A program made the translations under genes and the position numbers. Shown in pieces: positions 42,497 to 54,720 of a stretch of 64,000 nt of DNA. Position 1 is the stretch's first letter; the number at the start of each line of letters is the position of its first letter. Below the pieces are notes generated by a model, which searched no databases, was not told the origin of the DNA, and worked only from the letters and a program-made list of their open reading frames with translations. The DNA comes from Providencia rettgeri (lineage in GTDB: Bacteria > Pseudomonadota > Gammaproteobacteria > Enterobacterales > Enterobacteriaceae), in the NCBI RefSeq assembly GCF_001874625.1, contig NZ_CP017671.1, forward strand, positions 4,402,001-4,466,000, given 5' to 3'.

Positions 42497-43990
42497 ATGG
42501 ATAAACCTATTGTAGAGAATGTCGATATAGCCCTCATCGGCGCTGGTATTATGAGCGCAACCCTCGCTACATTTCTCAAAGAGTTAGAGCCTTCGTTAAC
42601 AATTTCTATTTTTGAAAGATTAAACGATTGTGCTCAGGAAAGCTCTCATCCTTGGAATAACGCAGGAACCGGCCATGCGGCAAACTGCGAAATGAACTAT
42701 ACGCCACCTAATCCTGATGGCACTGTAGATATAAGTAAAGCACTTGAGGTTAACACCGAATTCGATTTATCGCGCCAACTATGGTCATACCTTGTCACAA
42801 AAGGCAAAATAAAAAACCCTCGCGATTTTATTCACCCTTGCCCACATATGAGTTTCGTTTGGGGTGAAGACAATGTGAAATTTTTACAGCAACGCTTTCG
42901 CCAGATGTCCGCTCACCATTGCTACCATAATATGGAGTACAGTGATGACCCCAAGCAGATCGATGACTGGGCTCCATTATTAATGGAAGGGCGTGAAGGC
43001 GATGAAAAAATTGCGGTCACTCGTGTCGCGACAGGAGCCGATGTCGATTACGGCGCTCTCACCCACCTATTAATTGCACAACTTAGCGAACAAACCGGTT
43101 TTTCTCTTCACTATAAGCATGAAGTCATTGATGTTAAACAAACAAAAGATGGCCGCTGGAATGTAGAAGTAAAAAATTTAATTACTCATGAAAAACAAGT
43201 TACTTCGGCAAAATTTGTTTTTGTAGGAGCCGGTGGGCGTGCTATTGAATTATTACAGAAATCAGGCATCCCCGAAGGTAAAGGGTTTGGTGGTTTCCCT
43301 GTCAGTGGTATCTGGCTACGTTGTGATAACGAACAAATTGCAGGGCGCCATCATGCTAAAGTTTATGGGAAAGCGGATAAAGGCTCGCCACCAATGTCAG
43401 TACCTCATTTGGATACCCGTATAATTGGGGGTAAACGTTCATTATTATTCGGGCCCTATGCAGGCTTTTCTAGTAAGTTTTTAAAACATGGTTCTTATCT
43501 CGATTTATTTGAATCGGTTCATCTCAATAATATCGAACCCATGTTAGCGGTCGCCAAAGATAACTGGTCACTTGCTGAATATTTGGTGGGGCAAGTGCTA
43601 CAAACTTCTGCTCACCAGTTTGCCATGTTGCAAAAATTCTACCCTGATGCTCAACATGAAGATTGGAAAGAAGTCGTTGCAGGGCAACGAGTGCAAATTA
43701 TAAAACCAGATCACGATAAGAAAGGGGTTTTAGAATTCGGTACTGAACTAATTACCAGTGCAGATAAATCCTTCTCTGTATTAATGGGGGCTTCTCCGGG
43801 GGCGTCAACGGCTGCTTTTATTGCGATAAACGTACTAAAAACCTGTTTCGATGAGCAACTTAAAGCAGAGGGATGGGAAACACGCTTAAAACAAATTATT
43901 CCAACTTATGGGGTTGATTTAAAACAAGATGCAAAAGCCTGTTTAGATATCCGGGCAGCAACGGCTAAAGTACTGCAATTAGACAACTAG
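42497..43990 (+). CDS. mqo: Malate:quinone oxidoreductase
   Basis: 497 residues (E. coli 548, whose C-terminus is longer). FAD-binding ALIGAGIMSATLATFL near the N-terminus, conserved NAGTGHAANCEMNYTP, PHMSFVWGE and GGKRSLLFGPYAGFS motifs of PF06039. Peripheral membrane FAD enzyme passing electrons from malate to quinone, complementing Mdh encoded at 16481-17419. GAGG ribosome site. Confidence 0.95.
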   Translation: MDKPIVENVDIALIGAGIMSATLATFLKELEPSLTISIFERLNDCAQESSHPWNNAGTGHAANCEMNYTPPNPDGTVDISKALEVNTEFDLSRQLWSYLVTKGKIKNPRDFIHPCPHMSFVWGEDNVKFLQQRFRQMSAHHCYHNMEYSDDPKQIDDWAPLLMEGREGDEKIAVTRVATGADVDYGALTHLLIAQLSEQTGFSLHYKHEVIDVKQTKDGRWNVEVKNLITHEKQVTSAKFVFVGAGGRAIELLQKSGIPEGKGFGGFPVSGIWLRCDNEQIAGRHHAKVYGKADKGSPPMSVPHLDTRIIGGKRSLLFGPYAGFSSKFLKHGSYLDLFESVHLNNIEPMLAVAKDNWSLAEYLVGQVLQTSAHQFAMLQKFYPDAQHEDWKEVVAGQRVQIIKPDHDKKGVLEFGTELITSADKSFSVLMGASPGASTAAFIAINVLKTCFDEQLKAEGWETRLKQIIPTYGVDLKQDAKACLDIRAATAKVLQLDN

Positions 43991-44000
43991 CACTCCGAAT

Positions 44001-44040
44001 AGTTGGCACTTGAATGTTTAAGCGCCAACTATTGGTTTTA
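44001..44040. terminator. Terminator between mqo and cysQ
   Basis: AGTTGGC and GCCAACT form a 7-bp stem with a 16-base loop, then ATTGGTTTTA. Convergent genes on either side. Confidence 0.6.
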
Positions 44041-44045
44041 ATTAT

Positions 44046-44786
44046 CTAGAATAAAATAACACGAAAACCTGGGTTTAAAAATGATTCCCTTGGCGTGTAA
44101 TCCAATACTTTCCCATGCCAATCAACCACTTTCGCACCCGCACCAATAGCCACAGCATGACCTGCCGCAGTATCCCAAATATTGGTTGGCCCAAAGCGTG
44201 GATAAAGCTGCGCCTTGCCTTCTGCAACTAAACAAAACTTTAATGAGGAACCAATTTCCACCGTAGTGTGTTCGCCCATTTGGGTTAAATAATCCATCAG
44301 TTCGCTATCTTGATGGGAACGGCTGATCACAATGACAGGGGGTTTCATATCCTGAACATGAATACGCTGTTTATGACCACCTTCTTCTTTCCATGCTTGG
44401 CTCCCCTCTGCGTAATATAACAGCCCTTTCGCGGGGGCATACACAACCCCCATCACAGGCACTCCATTTTCAATCAATGCAATATTAACGGTAAAGTCCC
44501 CATTGCGATTGATAAATTCTTTTGTGCCATCAAGTGGGTCTATTAGCCAATAGCGTTGCCAATGTTGACGAACTGACCAGTCAACAAGGTCTTCTTCCGA
44601 AAGTTGTGGAATATCTGGAGCAATACGAGTGAGCCCTGCTGCAATGACTTTATGAGCTGCAATATCCGCTTCTGTTACAGGGGAATTATCACTTTTATGT
44701 TCAACCTGCAAAGGCTCTTGTGCATTGTAGGTTTCCATAATGGCATAGCCTGCTTCTTGAGCTAGTTCACAAATTTGTTGTAGCAT
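44046..44786 (-). CDS. cysQ: 3'(2'),5'-bisphosphate nucleotidase CysQ
   Basis: 246 residues from [17 protein letters not shown] (E. coli 246; a GTG 9 bases earlier overlaps the GAGAGG ribosome site). Inositol-monophosphatase fold with metal motifs [10 protein letters not shown] and [10 protein letters not shown] and LSEEDL. Removes PAP in sulfate assimilation; the membrane/cytoplasmic enzyme is lithium-sensitive. Right edge of the accessory insert. Confidence 0.96.
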   Translation of the reverse strand: MLQQICELAQEAGYAIMETYNAQEPLQVEHKSDNSPVTEADIAAHKVIAAGLTRIAPDIPQLSEEDLVDWSVRQHWQRYWLIDPLDGTKEFINRNGDFTVNIALIENGVPVMGVVYAPAKGLLYYAEGSQAWKEEGGHKQRIHVQDMKPPVIVISRSHQDSELMDYLTQMGEHTTVEIGSSLKFCLVAEGKAQLYPRFGPTNIWDTAAGHAVAIGAGAKVVDWHGKVLDYTPRESFLNPGFRVILF

Positions 44787-44847
44787 TTTAATCACCTCTC
44801 AATCACCCTTTACAGCAAGATTAGCAAGCGTGAAAAGTTTACGCTAT

Positions 44848-44884
44848 AAAAAAAGCCTCACCGTTGAACCAACAATGAGGCATT
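44848..44884 (-). terminator. Terminator of fklB
   Basis: Minus-strand GCCTCATTG...CGGTGAGGC stem followed by TTTTTTT, 30 bases past the fklB stop. Confidence 0.85.
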
Positions 44885-44913
44885 TATCTAAAAATTAAGC
44901 AAATTTACTTAAA

Positions 44914-45534
44914 TTATAAGATTTCCAATAATTCTACTTCAAACACTAATGTGCTAAATGGAGGGATAGAAGCACCCGCACCGCGCTCACCATATGCTAA
45001 TTGATGAGGGATATACAACTCCCATTTAGACCCTACAGGCATCAGTGTTAATGCCTCAATCCACCCAGGGATCACGCCACTCACTGGGAATTCTGCTGGC
45101 TGACCACGTTGAACTGAACTATCAAATACTGAGCCATCAATTAAACGACCCGTATAGTGAACACGAACACGGTCTGTGCGTGAAGGAATAGCACCATCAC
45201 CTTGGTTAATTACTGAGAATTGCAAACCAGATTCAGTGGTTGAAACACCCTCACGTTTTTGGTTCTCATCAAGGAACTGTTGGCCTTCTTCTGCTAATGC
45301 AGCCTGACGTGCAACACGAACAGCATCGGCGCGTTCATGAACTTCACGCAGTGCTTTATGTAGTGTTTCAACAGGCACTGATGGCATATTGCCTTCTAAA
45401 GCATCAACAAGCCCTGCCAAAATCGCATTTGGCACTAAACCTTCTAAGCCTGACTCTAATAATTGCTGCCCAACTTGTAGACCAATGCCATAACTCGCTT
45501 GTGCTTCTACTGAATCGAAATTTTGGTTTGCCAT
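44914..45534 (-). CDS. fklB: FKBP-type peptidyl-prolyl isomerase FklB (FKBP22)
   Basis: 206 residues from [19 protein letters not shown], the E. coli length; the open frame extends upstream but without homology. N-terminal helical dimerisation arm, then the FKBP domain ([48 protein letters not shown]). Cytoplasmic/periplasm-facing foldase. Divergent from oapA/ytfB as in E. coli. Confidence 0.96.
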   Translation of the reverse strand: MANQNFDSVEAQASYGIGLQVGQQLLESGLEGLVPNAILAGLVDALEGNMPSVPVETLHKALREVHERADAVRVARQAALAEEGQQFLDENQKREGVSTTESGLQFSVINQGDGAIPSRTDRVRVHYTGRLIDGSVFDSSVQRGQPAEFPVSGVIPGWIEALTLMPVGSKWELYIPHQLAYGERGAGASIPPFSTLVFEVELLEIL

Positions 45535-45752
45535 GAAAACACCCATATGGTTTTGAGAAAAAAGCAAGGATAGCAGCCTGACACTTATGGGTAAACCCAA
45601 ACAATCGATCTAAATAATAAAAGCAGCTGATTAGCGATAAATTAACTCAGTGTTCTCTGAAAAATCGAGTCAGGCCCTTAAAATACAATAAAATGGTGTT
45701 AATATCGTGGAAATATGAACAAATTTACTCATTGCCTCATCAAGGAGGAGTG

Positions 45753-46352
45753 ATGTTTAAACTTTCAAAATTTCACCGCTATGGTATTGCTACTTTAGTT
45801 CTCATTGTCGTGGTAGCCCTACTTTGGCCCGCGGAAGATAAACCGTTAAACACAACTGCACAGAATCAACCTATTGTGGTCCCACCGCCAACCACACCTG
45901 ATATTACACCTGACCCAGTCATCCCCTCTCCAACCCAAGAACCTGAAACCCAAGGAGAAAGCGCACCACAATCGTTACCCTCAGAGCCCGAAATAGTGCC
46001 TGAACCCATTGACCCTGCACCGGTTGATCCACCAACGGCAACCACGCAACCGCCAAGTGAAGAACCTAATACGGTGAGCCCATCAGCCAATAAATGGCAG
46101 AATTATCGCGTACAAAAAGGCAAAACACTCGCCCAACTATTTCGTGATAATAACCTGCAAGCCAATGATGCCTTTACCATGGCTCGCGTTGAAGGCGCAG
46201 AAAAGCCATTAAGTAATTTGCGCCAAGGGCAAAAAATTCGTTTGAAAGCAAATGCAAAAGGCGAAGTCCAACTATTGGAAATTACCGCATCTGATGGGAA
46301 AACTTATAGCTTTGCTAGGTTAAGTGACGGTGGCTATTACCGTACGCCATAG
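45753..46352 (+). CDS. ytfB: OapA/YtfB-family cell-envelope protein
   Basis: 199 residues from the ATG after AGGAGG (MFKLSKFHRYGIATLVLIVV). One membrane segment (about 8-27), then a long Pro/Thr/Glu-rich linker (about 30-110), then a LysM-like OapA domain (NYRVQKGKTLAQLFRDNNL... ITASDGKTYSFAR). E. coli YtfB localises to the division septum and binds glycan; Haemophilus OapA is an adhesin/opacity factor. Position next to fklB matches E. coli. Confidence 0.9.
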   Translation: MFKLSKFHRYGIATLVLIVVVALLWPAEDKPLNTTAQNQPIVVPPPTTPDITPDPVIPSPTQEPETQGESAPQSLPSEPEIVPEPIDPAPVDPPTATTQPPSEEPNTVSPSANKWQNYRVQKGKTLAQLFRDNNLQANDAFTMARVEGAEKPLSNLRQGQKIRLKANAKGEVQLLEITASDGKTYSFARLSDGGYYRTP

Positions 46353-46363
46353 TAAATAACGAT

Positions 46364-46395
46364 GGGCAGCTTAATTCACTGTCATTAAGCTGCCC
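46364..46395 (+). terminator. 12-bp hairpin after ytfB
   Basis: GGGCAGCTTAAT and ATTAAGCTGCCC pair perfectly with an 8-base loop, 12 bases past the stop. No U tract follows, so it may act as an mRNA 3'-end stabiliser. Confidence 0.5.
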
Positions 46396-46493
46396 GATAA
46401 GCGACATCCAACCACTATTTCCCTCTAACCTACCTGCTTTTGCTGTATAATTAAAGTTCTTTCAACCTAAAATATACACATTAACAAATTATT

Positions 46494-47252
46494 ATGCTAA
46501 AAAATAAATGGGTTAAACTTTTTTTGGGGCTTTTTTTCCTATTGTTAGCCATCATTATTGGTTATATTTCTTGGATTAAACTCAATGCTAATGCACTCTG
46601 GAATATCATTAATAGCCAATGCATTCCCCAACAACAAACTCACTCAATCACTCCCCCTTGCCTAAAAGTCGATACGGAAAATCAGTATGTGTTATTTAAA
46701 GACAAAAAAGGGCCATTACATAACTTAGTTATCCCTACCAGTAAGGTTAAAGGGATTGAAGCAAAACAATTAATAACGGTAAATGTGCCTAACTATTTCG
46801 CTTTAGCTTGGCAAGAACGAGCCAGTTTATTGCAACAATCAAAAAAAGAGATCCCTGATGATTTATTAGCTATTGCCGTTAATTCGCAATATGGGCGTTC
46901 ACAAGACCAATTACATATTCACCTTGCCTGTTTAAAACAAGAAGTCCACCAGAAACTAAACCAATTTTCGTCAACGATAACAACAGACTGGGCTTTTCTA
47001 CCAACTGAGCTCGTTGGCCATCATTACTTAGCAAAAAAACTTCAATCTGAATTTAACGATGCAAAAAATCCATTCAATCAACTGTATGATTATGTTGTGA
47101 AACATCACGACGAGATGGGAAATTATGGTTTAGCAATGGTACAGCTGAAAGATGGCTCAAAGGTGTTGCTAGCAAATCGGTTGGATATCACGGAGTTGAA
47201 TTTAGGTTCAGCGGGGGAAATACTCGACTACCAATGTTTAGCAAATCAATAA
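46494..47252 (+). CDS. cdh: CDP-diacylglycerol pyrophosphatase
   Basis: 252 residues. N-terminal membrane anchor (about 8-26); HIT-like signature SQYGRSQDQLHIHLACL with HxHxxC, then GHHYLA and GNYGLAMVQL, as in E. coli Cdh (251 residues). Hydrolyses CDP-diacylglycerol to phosphatidate and CMP. Inserted between ytfB and rplI, unlike E. coli, where cdh is elsewhere. No clear ribosome site before the ATG. Confidence 0.9.
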   Translation: MLKNKWVKLFLGLFFLLLAIIIGYISWIKLNANALWNIINSQCIPQQQTHSITPPCLKVDTENQYVLFKDKKGPLHNLVIPTSKVKGIEAKQLITVNVPNYFALAWQERASLLQQSKKEIPDDLLAIAVNSQYGRSQDQLHIHLACLKQEVHQKLNQFSSTITTDWAFLPTELVGHHYLAKKLQSEFNDAKNPFNQLYDYVVKHHDEMGNYGLAMVQLKDGSKVLLANRLDITELNLGSAGEILDYQCLANQ

Positions 47253-47334
47253 AGTTTAGCGTTTAAATACATTAAAGCTAATTCCAATGAATTACTTAGA
47301 ATATAGGTTATAGGGAAATAGATCCCCTAGAAAG

Positions 47335-47367
47335 CAAAAAACACCGGGCTATGCCGGTGTTTTTTAT
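47335..47367. terminator. Bidirectional terminator between cdh and rplI
   Basis: AAAAAACACCGG-GCTATG-CCGGTGTTTTTT: strong stem with A and T runs. Confidence 0.93.
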
Positions 47368-47408
47368 TGCACCACTGATAAATCAACAGTGCATACCATC
47401 ATTTTTGA

Positions 47409-47858
47409 TTACTCAGCAACGATGATAACGTTCAGCTCTGCGAAAACATCGCTGTGTAACTGGAAGTGAACTTCGTGGTCACCAGTAGTACGCAGAACGC
47501 CGTTTGGTAGGCGAACTTCGCTTTTCGCGATTGCAACGCCAGCTGCAGTAACTGCATCAGCGATATCACGAGTACCGATTGAACCGAACAGTTTACCTTC
47601 GTCACCAGCTTTAGAAGCTAAAGTTACAGAACCCAGCGCAGTAACTGCTGCTGCACGAGCCTGTGCTGCTGCTAGAACGTCAGCTAATTTAGCTTCCAGT
47701 TCAGCGCGGCGAGCTTCGAAGAATTCGATGTTTTTCTTAGTTGCAGGAACAGCTTTGCCCTGTGGAACTAAGAAGTTACGAGCATAGCCCGATTTAACGT
47801 TAACCTGATCACCTAGGCTACCTAGGTTAGCTACTTTATCAAGCAGAATAACTTGCAT
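47409..47858 (-). CDS. rplI: 50S ribosomal protein L9
   Basis: 149 residues (E. coli 149). [21 protein letters not shown]-domain, central helix, C-domain; binds 23S rRNA. Last gene of rpsF-priB-rpsR-rplI. Confidence 0.98.
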   Translation of the reverse strand: MQVILLDKVANLGSLGDQVNVKSGYARNFLVPQGKAVPATKKNIEFFEARRAELEAKLADVLAAAQARAAAVTALGSVTLASKAGDEGKLFGSIGTRDIADAVTAAGVAIAKSEVRLPNGVLRTTGDHEVHFQLHSDVFAELNVIIVAE

Positions 47859-47895
47859 TACCTTATCCTCTTAAGTCGTTAATGGACTGTACCAA

Positions 47896-48445
<550 letters not shown>

Positions 48446-48453
48446 CTGCGCAA

Positions 48454-48849
48454 TTACTCTTCAGAATCCCCAGCTTCTTCAGCTTCTTCTTCCTGATATT
48501 CATCAGATAGGTCACGGCCACGACGTTCGTCTTTAGCTTTAACCATTGGAGAAGCTTCTGTTACTGCGTGTTTTAAGCGCATAACCATGCTGCGGATAAC
48601 GGCATCGTTGAAGCGGAAGTTAGTTTCCAGCTCATCAATCGCTTCCTGTGGAGCTTCTACGTTCAGAAGAACATAGTGAGCTTTGTGCAGTTTGTTGATT
48701 GGGTAAGCCAGTTGACGACGGCCCCAGTCTTCCAGACGGTGGATCTGACCTTGTGCGTTAGTGATAACAGCACTGTAACGCTCGATCATGCCCGGAACCT
48801 GTTCGCTTTGGTCAGGATGGACCATAAAAACGATTTCGTAATGACGCAT
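48454..48849 (-). CDS. rpsF: 30S ribosomal protein S6
   Basis: 131 residues from [20 protein letters not shown]; the frame is open further upstream but the sequence there is the mRNA leader. Acidic Glu-rich tail ([12 protein letters not shown]) is the substrate of RimK glutamylation in E. coli. First gene of the operon; AGGAG precedes the start. Confidence 0.97.
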   Translation of the reverse strand: MRHYEIVFMVHPDQSEQVPGMIERYSAVITNAQGQIHRLEDWGRRQLAYPINKLHKAHYVLLNVEAPQEAIDELETNFRFNDAVIRSMVMRLKHAVTEASPMVKAKDERRGRDLSDEYQEEEAEEAGDSEE

Positions 48850-48875
48850 TAGTAGTTGCTCCTTACGGATTATTA

Positions 48876-48910
48876 GCCTCCTGTCTGGGTTAACCGCGGC
48901 CCGCGGAGGC
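48876..48910 (-). promoter_or_regulatory. Probable S6:S18-binding hairpin in the rpsF leader
   Basis: GCCTCC and GGAGGC close a GC-rich stem with a CCGCGGGCCGCGG-type interior, 27-61 bases ahead of rpsF. A conserved S6:S18-binding structure in the rpsF mRNA leader mediates feedback in many bacteria; this hairpin fits its place and GC content. Fold inferred by eye. Confidence 0.5.
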
Positions 48911-49005
48911 AAGGAACTTATTGAGTGCGGCTAAAAAATTGACGCGTAACTATACCCATCCCTGAGATAAAACTCAAGTGATGGATGCAGTTATTACCAT
49001 AATAT

Positions 49006-49752
49006 TTATTTGCTAACACCCGCCAGACGTTGGCGAACGGCTTCAAACAAGCAAACCCCTGTTGCAACGGAGACATTCAGTGACGAAACTGAACCTGCCA
49101 TCGGGATACTGATTAGCTCATCACAATGTTCCCGAGTTAAACGGCGCATACCTTCGCCCTCGGCTCCCATCACTAGAGCAATAGCCCCCGTTAGCTTGCT
49201 TTGATACAAGTTATGGTCAGTTTCTCCCGCTGTCCCCACAATCCAAACATTGTACTCTTGTAACAAGCGCAAGGTTCTTGCCAAATTTGTAACTCGGATA
49301 AGCGGTACATTTTCAGCCGCTCCACAAGCAACTTTTTTGGCTATTGCATTCAATTGAGCAGACTTATCTTTCGGAACAATAACTGCATGAACACCAGCCG
49401 CATCCGCACTACGTAAACAAGCCCCTAAGTTATGAGGGTCTGTCACGCCATCGAGTACCAATAAGAATGGCGACTCAGTATTGTCGAGTAAGTCGGGCAA
49501 GTCACCTTCTTGATACTGCTTACCCGGCAACACTTTCGCAATAATACCTTGGTGAACCGCCCCTTCAGTTTTCCCATCCATCCACTGACGATTGGCAACT
49601 TGAACGACAACACCTAAGGCTTCGATTTCACGCACGAGTGGCATTAATCGACGGTCTTCGCGGCCTTTCAGAATATACACTTCTTTAATGCGTTGCGGTG
49701 AACGCTCAAGTAAGGCTTTCACAGAGTGAATGCCATAAATCATTTCGCTCAT
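49006..49752 (-). CDS. rlmB: 23S rRNA (guanosine-2'-O) methyltransferase RlmB
   Basis: 248 residues (E. coli 243). SpoU/TrmH family: [32 protein letters not shown] and [18 protein letters not shown] motifs forming the SAM-binding knot. Methylates G2251. Follows rnr with an 86-base gap as in E. coli. Confidence 0.96.
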   Translation of the reverse strand: MSEMIYGIHSVKALLERSPQRIKEVYILKGREDRRLMPLVREIEALGVVVQVANRQWMDGKTEGAVHQGIIAKVLPGKQYQEGDLPDLLDNTESPFLLVLDGVTDPHNLGACLRSADAAGVHAVIVPKDKSAQLNAIAKKVACGAAENVPLIRVTNLARTLRLLQEYNVWIVGTAGETDHNLYQSKLTGAIALVMGAEGEGMRRLTREHCDELISIPMAGSVSSLNVSVATGVCLFEAVRQRLAGVSK

Positions 49753-49780
49753 AAATTTCTTATGTATTGATAAAAATGTA

Positions 49781-49804
49781 AAAGTGGCGCGTTTACGCCA
49801 CTTT
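49781..49804 (-). terminator. Hairpin between rnr and rlmB
   Basis: Minus-strand AAAGTGGCG and CGCCACTTT pair perfectly, followed by TACATTTTTATC. Possible terminator/attenuator limiting rlmB transcription. Confidence 0.6.
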
Positions 49805-49838
49805 CGTTAATTAACAAAGTATTACAGCTAAGAAAGAC

Positions 49839-52307
49839 CTATCCATCTTGTTTTGGTATTTTCTTTGCAACACGTTTTGCTTTTAATTTAGCCGTAATTT
49901 TCTTGGTTTTATCGGAAGGTTTTTTACTCTTTCCTTTACCTTTCACATCTGGCTTAGCATCACCTTTTTTGGCTTTTTTCTCAGAACGACGGAATGCAGA
50001 ATCAGGCTCGAAGTTTTTCTCTTTGCTTGCATCCCCTTTTTTACGGGTTGAACGCGTCGCATTTTTGACATCTTTCTTCATTCTGTCCCGAGTCGTTTTA
50101 CCAGGGTTTTTAGCCTTGCGAGTTGTTGAAATCAAAGCAAAATCAATTGTACGCTCATCCATGTGCACGGCTTCAACACGGATTTCCACTTCATCACCAA
50201 GACGATAGGTCGTACCCGATGACTCACCAATTAAACGTTGACCAATAGCATCGTAACGATAGTAATCGTTATCCAAGGTAGAAATATGCACTAAGCCATC
50301 AATAAATAAATCATTCAGACGAACAAAGAAACCAAAACCGGTCACGCTGGTAATTAACCCTGTGAAAACTTGACCAACTTGATCCTGCATAAAGTCACAT
50401 TTCAGCCAGTCTGCGACGTCACGAGTTGCTTCATCAGCACGGCGCTCAGTCATTGAACAATGCTCACCTAATTGTAGCATACTGTCCATATCAGAATGCC
50501 AGCCACCCGTTTCAGTCCAACGTTTATCCGAATGACCGTGCTCTTTAGCCAGCAAATACTTGATACCACGGTGTAATGTTAAATCCGGGTATCGGCGTAT
50601 TGGCGACGTAAAGTGGGCGTACGATTTTAAACCTAAACCAAAGTGACCGCGATTTTCTGGGTCATAAATAGCTTGTTTCATTGAACGCAGGATCATAGTT
50701 TGCAGCAATTCATGATCAGGGCGCTCTGCCACTTCATTCATGACCTGAGCATAGTCTTTTGGCTCAGGTTTCATTCCGCCGGGTAAAGTTAAACCTAATT
50801 CACTGAAAACAGAGCGTAAATTCATCACGCTCTCTTCTTTCGGGCGATCATGCACGCGATATAACGCGGGCTCTTCGTTTTTCTCAACAAACCGAGCTGC
50901 CGCAATATTAGCTAAAATCATGCACTCTTCAATCAATTTGTGTGCATCATTACGCTCAACCGGCTCGATACTTTCAATGCGGCGTTCAGCATTAAAAATA
51001 AATTTCGCTTCTTCAGATTCAAAAGAAATCGCACCACGCTCAATACGTGCGGAATCTAATGCTTTATATAGTTGGTGCAAATGCTCAATATGTGGCACAA
51101 GTGCTTTATAGTGTTCACGTAGCTCTTCATCACCTTCTAAGATTTTCCATACTTTTGTATAAGTTAACCTTGCATGAGAGCTCATAACAGCTTCATAAAA
51201 TTTGTATGAAGACAGTTTTCCTGATGCAGACACCGTCATTTCGCACACCATACACAAGCGGTCAACACCTGGGTTTAATGAGCACAGACCATTTGATAGC
51301 ACCTCAGGCAGCATAGGGACTACTTGAGATGGGAAGTATACCGAATTACCGCGGCTACGCGCTTCGGTGTCTAGAGCTGTCTGCGGACGAACATAGTAAC
51401 TAACATCCGCAATTGCGACCCATAAGCGCCAACCTCCGCCTTTCTTCGGTGCACAATAAACGGCATCATCAAAGTCGCGGGCATCTTCACCATCAATTGT
51501 CACTAAAGGCAAGTCGCGTAAATCAACGCGCCCTTTTTTGGCTGACTCAGGGACATGTTCACTGAGGTCAGCAACTTGTTTTTCAACTTGAGGTGGCCAA
51601 GAATGTGGAATTTCATGGGTGCGTAATGCGATTTCAACCGCCATTCCGGTTCCCATCGTTTCACCCAGTACTTCAATAATATTACCGACAGCTTGAGAAC
51701 GGCGTTGTGGACGAGTGACTAACTCAACAACTACAACATTCCCCATACGAGCGCCATTAATTTTGTCTTTAGGGACCAAAATATCAAAACTAAGGCGGCT
51801 ATCATCAGGTACAACAAACCCCATGCCTGACTCAATAAAATAACGGCCAACAATTTGGTTATTACGGGGTTCTAACACGCGGACAACACGGACTTCCGTG
51901 CGCCCTTTGCGATCTTGCCCATAAGGTTGAGCCAAAATGATATCGCCATGCAAAGCGCGTTTCATTTCATCTTGAGACAAATAATAGTCTTCTTTTTTAC
52001 CATCAACGCGTAAGAAGCCATAACCATCACGGTGGCCGATTACCTTTCCTTTTAATAAATCTAGGCGTTCTGGCAACGCATAGCACTGGCGGCGTGTAAA
52101 GACCAGTTGACCATCACGCTCCATCGCTCTTAACCGGCGACGTAAAGCTTCTAGTTCATCTTCAGTTGATAAGTTCAATAATTGTGCGATTTCTTCGCGT
52201 TTGGCAGGAGCTGTACGTTTAGAGATAAGGTCAAGAATATATTCTCGACTTGGAATTGGTGACTCGTATTTTTCTGCTTCTCTTTCCTGAAAAGGATCTT
52301 GTGACAT
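49839..52307 (-). CDS. rnr: Ribonuclease R
   Basis: 822 residues from [20 protein letters not shown], preceded by GGAGG (the frame opens 18 bases upstream). Cold-shock domains, RNB catalytic core ([36 protein letters not shown]) and S1 domain ([21 protein letters not shown]), then a Lys-rich basic tail. Degrades structured RNA, including trans-translation substrates; cold-induced. Follows nsrR. Confidence 0.97.
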   Translation of the reverse strand: MSQDPFQEREAEKYESPIPSREYILDLISKRTAPAKREEIAQLLNLSTEDELEALRRRLRAMERDGQLVFTRRQCYALPERLDLLKGKVIGHRDGYGFLRVDGKKEDYYLSQDEMKRALHGDIILAQPYGQDRKGRTEVRVVRVLEPRNNQIVGRYFIESGMGFVVPDDSRLSFDILVPKDKINGARMGNVVVVELVTRPQRRSQAVGNIIEVLGETMGTGMAVEIALRTHEIPHSWPPQVEKQVADLSEHVPESAKKGRVDLRDLPLVTIDGEDARDFDDAVYCAPKKGGGWRLWVAIADVSYYVRPQTALDTEARSRGNSVYFPSQVVPMLPEVLSNGLCSLNPGVDRLCMVCEMTVSASGKLSSYKFYEAVMSSHARLTYTKVWKILEGDEELREHYKALVPHIEHLHQLYKALDSARIERGAISFESEEAKFIFNAERRIESIEPVERNDAHKLIEECMILANIAAARFVEKNEEPALYRVHDRPKEESVMNLRSVFSELGLTLPGGMKPEPKDYAQVMNEVAERPDHELLQTMILRSMKQAIYDPENRGHFGLGLKSYAHFTSPIRRYPDLTLHRGIKYLLAKEHGHSDKRWTETGGWHSDMDSMLQLGEHCSMTERRADEATRDVADWLKCDFMQDQVGQVFTGLITSVTGFGFFVRLNDLFIDGLVHISTLDNDYYRYDAIGQRLIGESSGTTYRLGDEVEIRVEAVHMDERTIDFALISTTRKAKNPGKTTRDRMKKDVKNATRSTRKKGDASKEKNFEPDSAFRRSEKKAKKGDAKPDVKGKGKSKKPSDKTKKITAKLKAKRVAKKIPKQDG

Positions 52308-52349
52308 CGTTACCTCCGTTGTCATCAGAATTCATAACTACTGCGAATA

Positions 52350-52778
52350 TTAATCAAGCAGTAATTGATAGAGCGGGCTGTTATCTTTTACCATGTCCGC
52401 CAGCGTATATTGATCAAGTTCTTGTAAAAACTGCTGTATTGCTTGGTGTAATACACCTTTCAAACGACACGCAGGTGTTATGTGGCAAAATTCACCACTA
52501 CAATTAACAAGTGTTAGGGGCTCTAATGCCCTAACCACATCCCCTATACGAATAGATTCAGCTGGTTGCCCAAGTGTAATCCCGCCATTTTTACCTCGGG
52601 TGGCTTTTATATAACCTAGGTGACTGAGTTGATTAATAATTTTCACCATATGGTTACGAGATACACCATAAACTTCGGTGACCTCTGTAATACTGGTCAT
52701 CTTCCCCTCACCGAGAGAAGCCAGATAAATCAGAGCTCGTAATCCATAGTCTGTAAAACTCGTTAGTTGCACAATCAC
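52350..52778 (-). CDS. nsrR: Nitric-oxide-sensing repressor NsrR
   Basis: 142 residues, Rrf2 family. Winged helix ([39 protein letters not shown]) and the three cysteines of the [2Fe-2S] cluster in [12 protein letters not shown]. Represses nitrosative-stress genes such as hmp. AAAATGCATATTTT in its upstream region (about 52860) resembles the NsrR site, suggesting autoregulation of nsrR-rnr. Same order as E. coli. Confidence 0.95.
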   Translation of the reverse strand: MIVQLTSFTDYGLRALIYLASLGEGKMTSITEVTEVYGVSRNHMVKIINQLSHLGYIKATRGKNGGITLGQPAESIRIGDVVRALEPLTLVNCSGEFCHITPACRLKGVLHQAIQQFLQELDQYTLADMVKDNSPLYQLLLD

Positions 52779-53101
52779 CTCAAAATTTTGGCTTTAACGC
52801 ATTTGGCCACAAAGCGATTAGTCTAAAAAAGCTTTTGGCCTAAAAAATGTGACTTACCTTAAAATGCATATTTTCTATTTTACTCCCAGAAACGTTACTT
52901 TCTGCATAAAATAGAGCACGTAAGTAAATTATATAGACTTAAATACAGTTTAGCGTATTACCCAAATCAAATATGCACTTAATTGCACAAAATACATACA
53001 GAAGATTCAATTTTATCAATCATTATGCGGATATTATGTGAAATTTGGAATGCTTTATCAAAGAAGATACATCACAAGGCAGGAAATGTGGATAAGGCAG
53101 T
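52779..53101. promoter_or_regulatory. Gap between nsrR and purA
   Basis: About 320 AT-rich bases without an ORF. It holds the nsrR promoter region and a possible NsrR site near 52860; nothing else recognised. Ends in the purA terminator. Confidence 0.55.
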
Positions 53102-53131
53102 AAAAAAACAGCGCCTGTATTAGGCGCTGTC
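53102..53131 (-). terminator. Terminator of purA
   Basis: Minus-strand GACAGCGCCT-AATAC-AGGCGCTG followed by TTTTTTT, within 10 bases of the purA stop. Confidence 0.93.
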
Positions 53132-53138
53132 AGTGTTA

Positions 53139-54473
<1,335 letters not shown>

Positions 54474-54638
54474 CTACCATCAAAAATGAACTGTTCCAGT
54501 GATATTTTGGCATTACAAAAATTTTTTTCTGGAAAGCAAGTAAAATGGTATTTTTATTTCTGCCGTAAACTCAAAGTGAATATCATCAGTTGAGCAGCTT
54601 AAATTTTCCCTGAAAAATCCTACACTTAAAACGACAGG

Positions 54639-54672
54639 CGAAAAAAAGCCCACCGAAGCGGGCTTTTCTTTA
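54639..54672 (-). terminator. Terminator of hflC
   Basis: Minus-strand AAAAGCCCGC-TTC-GGTGGGCTTTTTTTCG, about 50 bases after the hflC stop. Ends the long tsaE-to-hflC transcription unit. Confidence 0.9.
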
Positions 54673-54720
54673 ATAGCTTAACAGTTATTTTGCTAGGTTG
54701 CACGCAACTTAGCTTATTTA

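Noticed and set aside
47341..47360. CRISPR or repeat array anywhere in the window
   Set aside because: No evenly spaced direct repeats were seen; repeated-looking pieces are single terminator hairpins.
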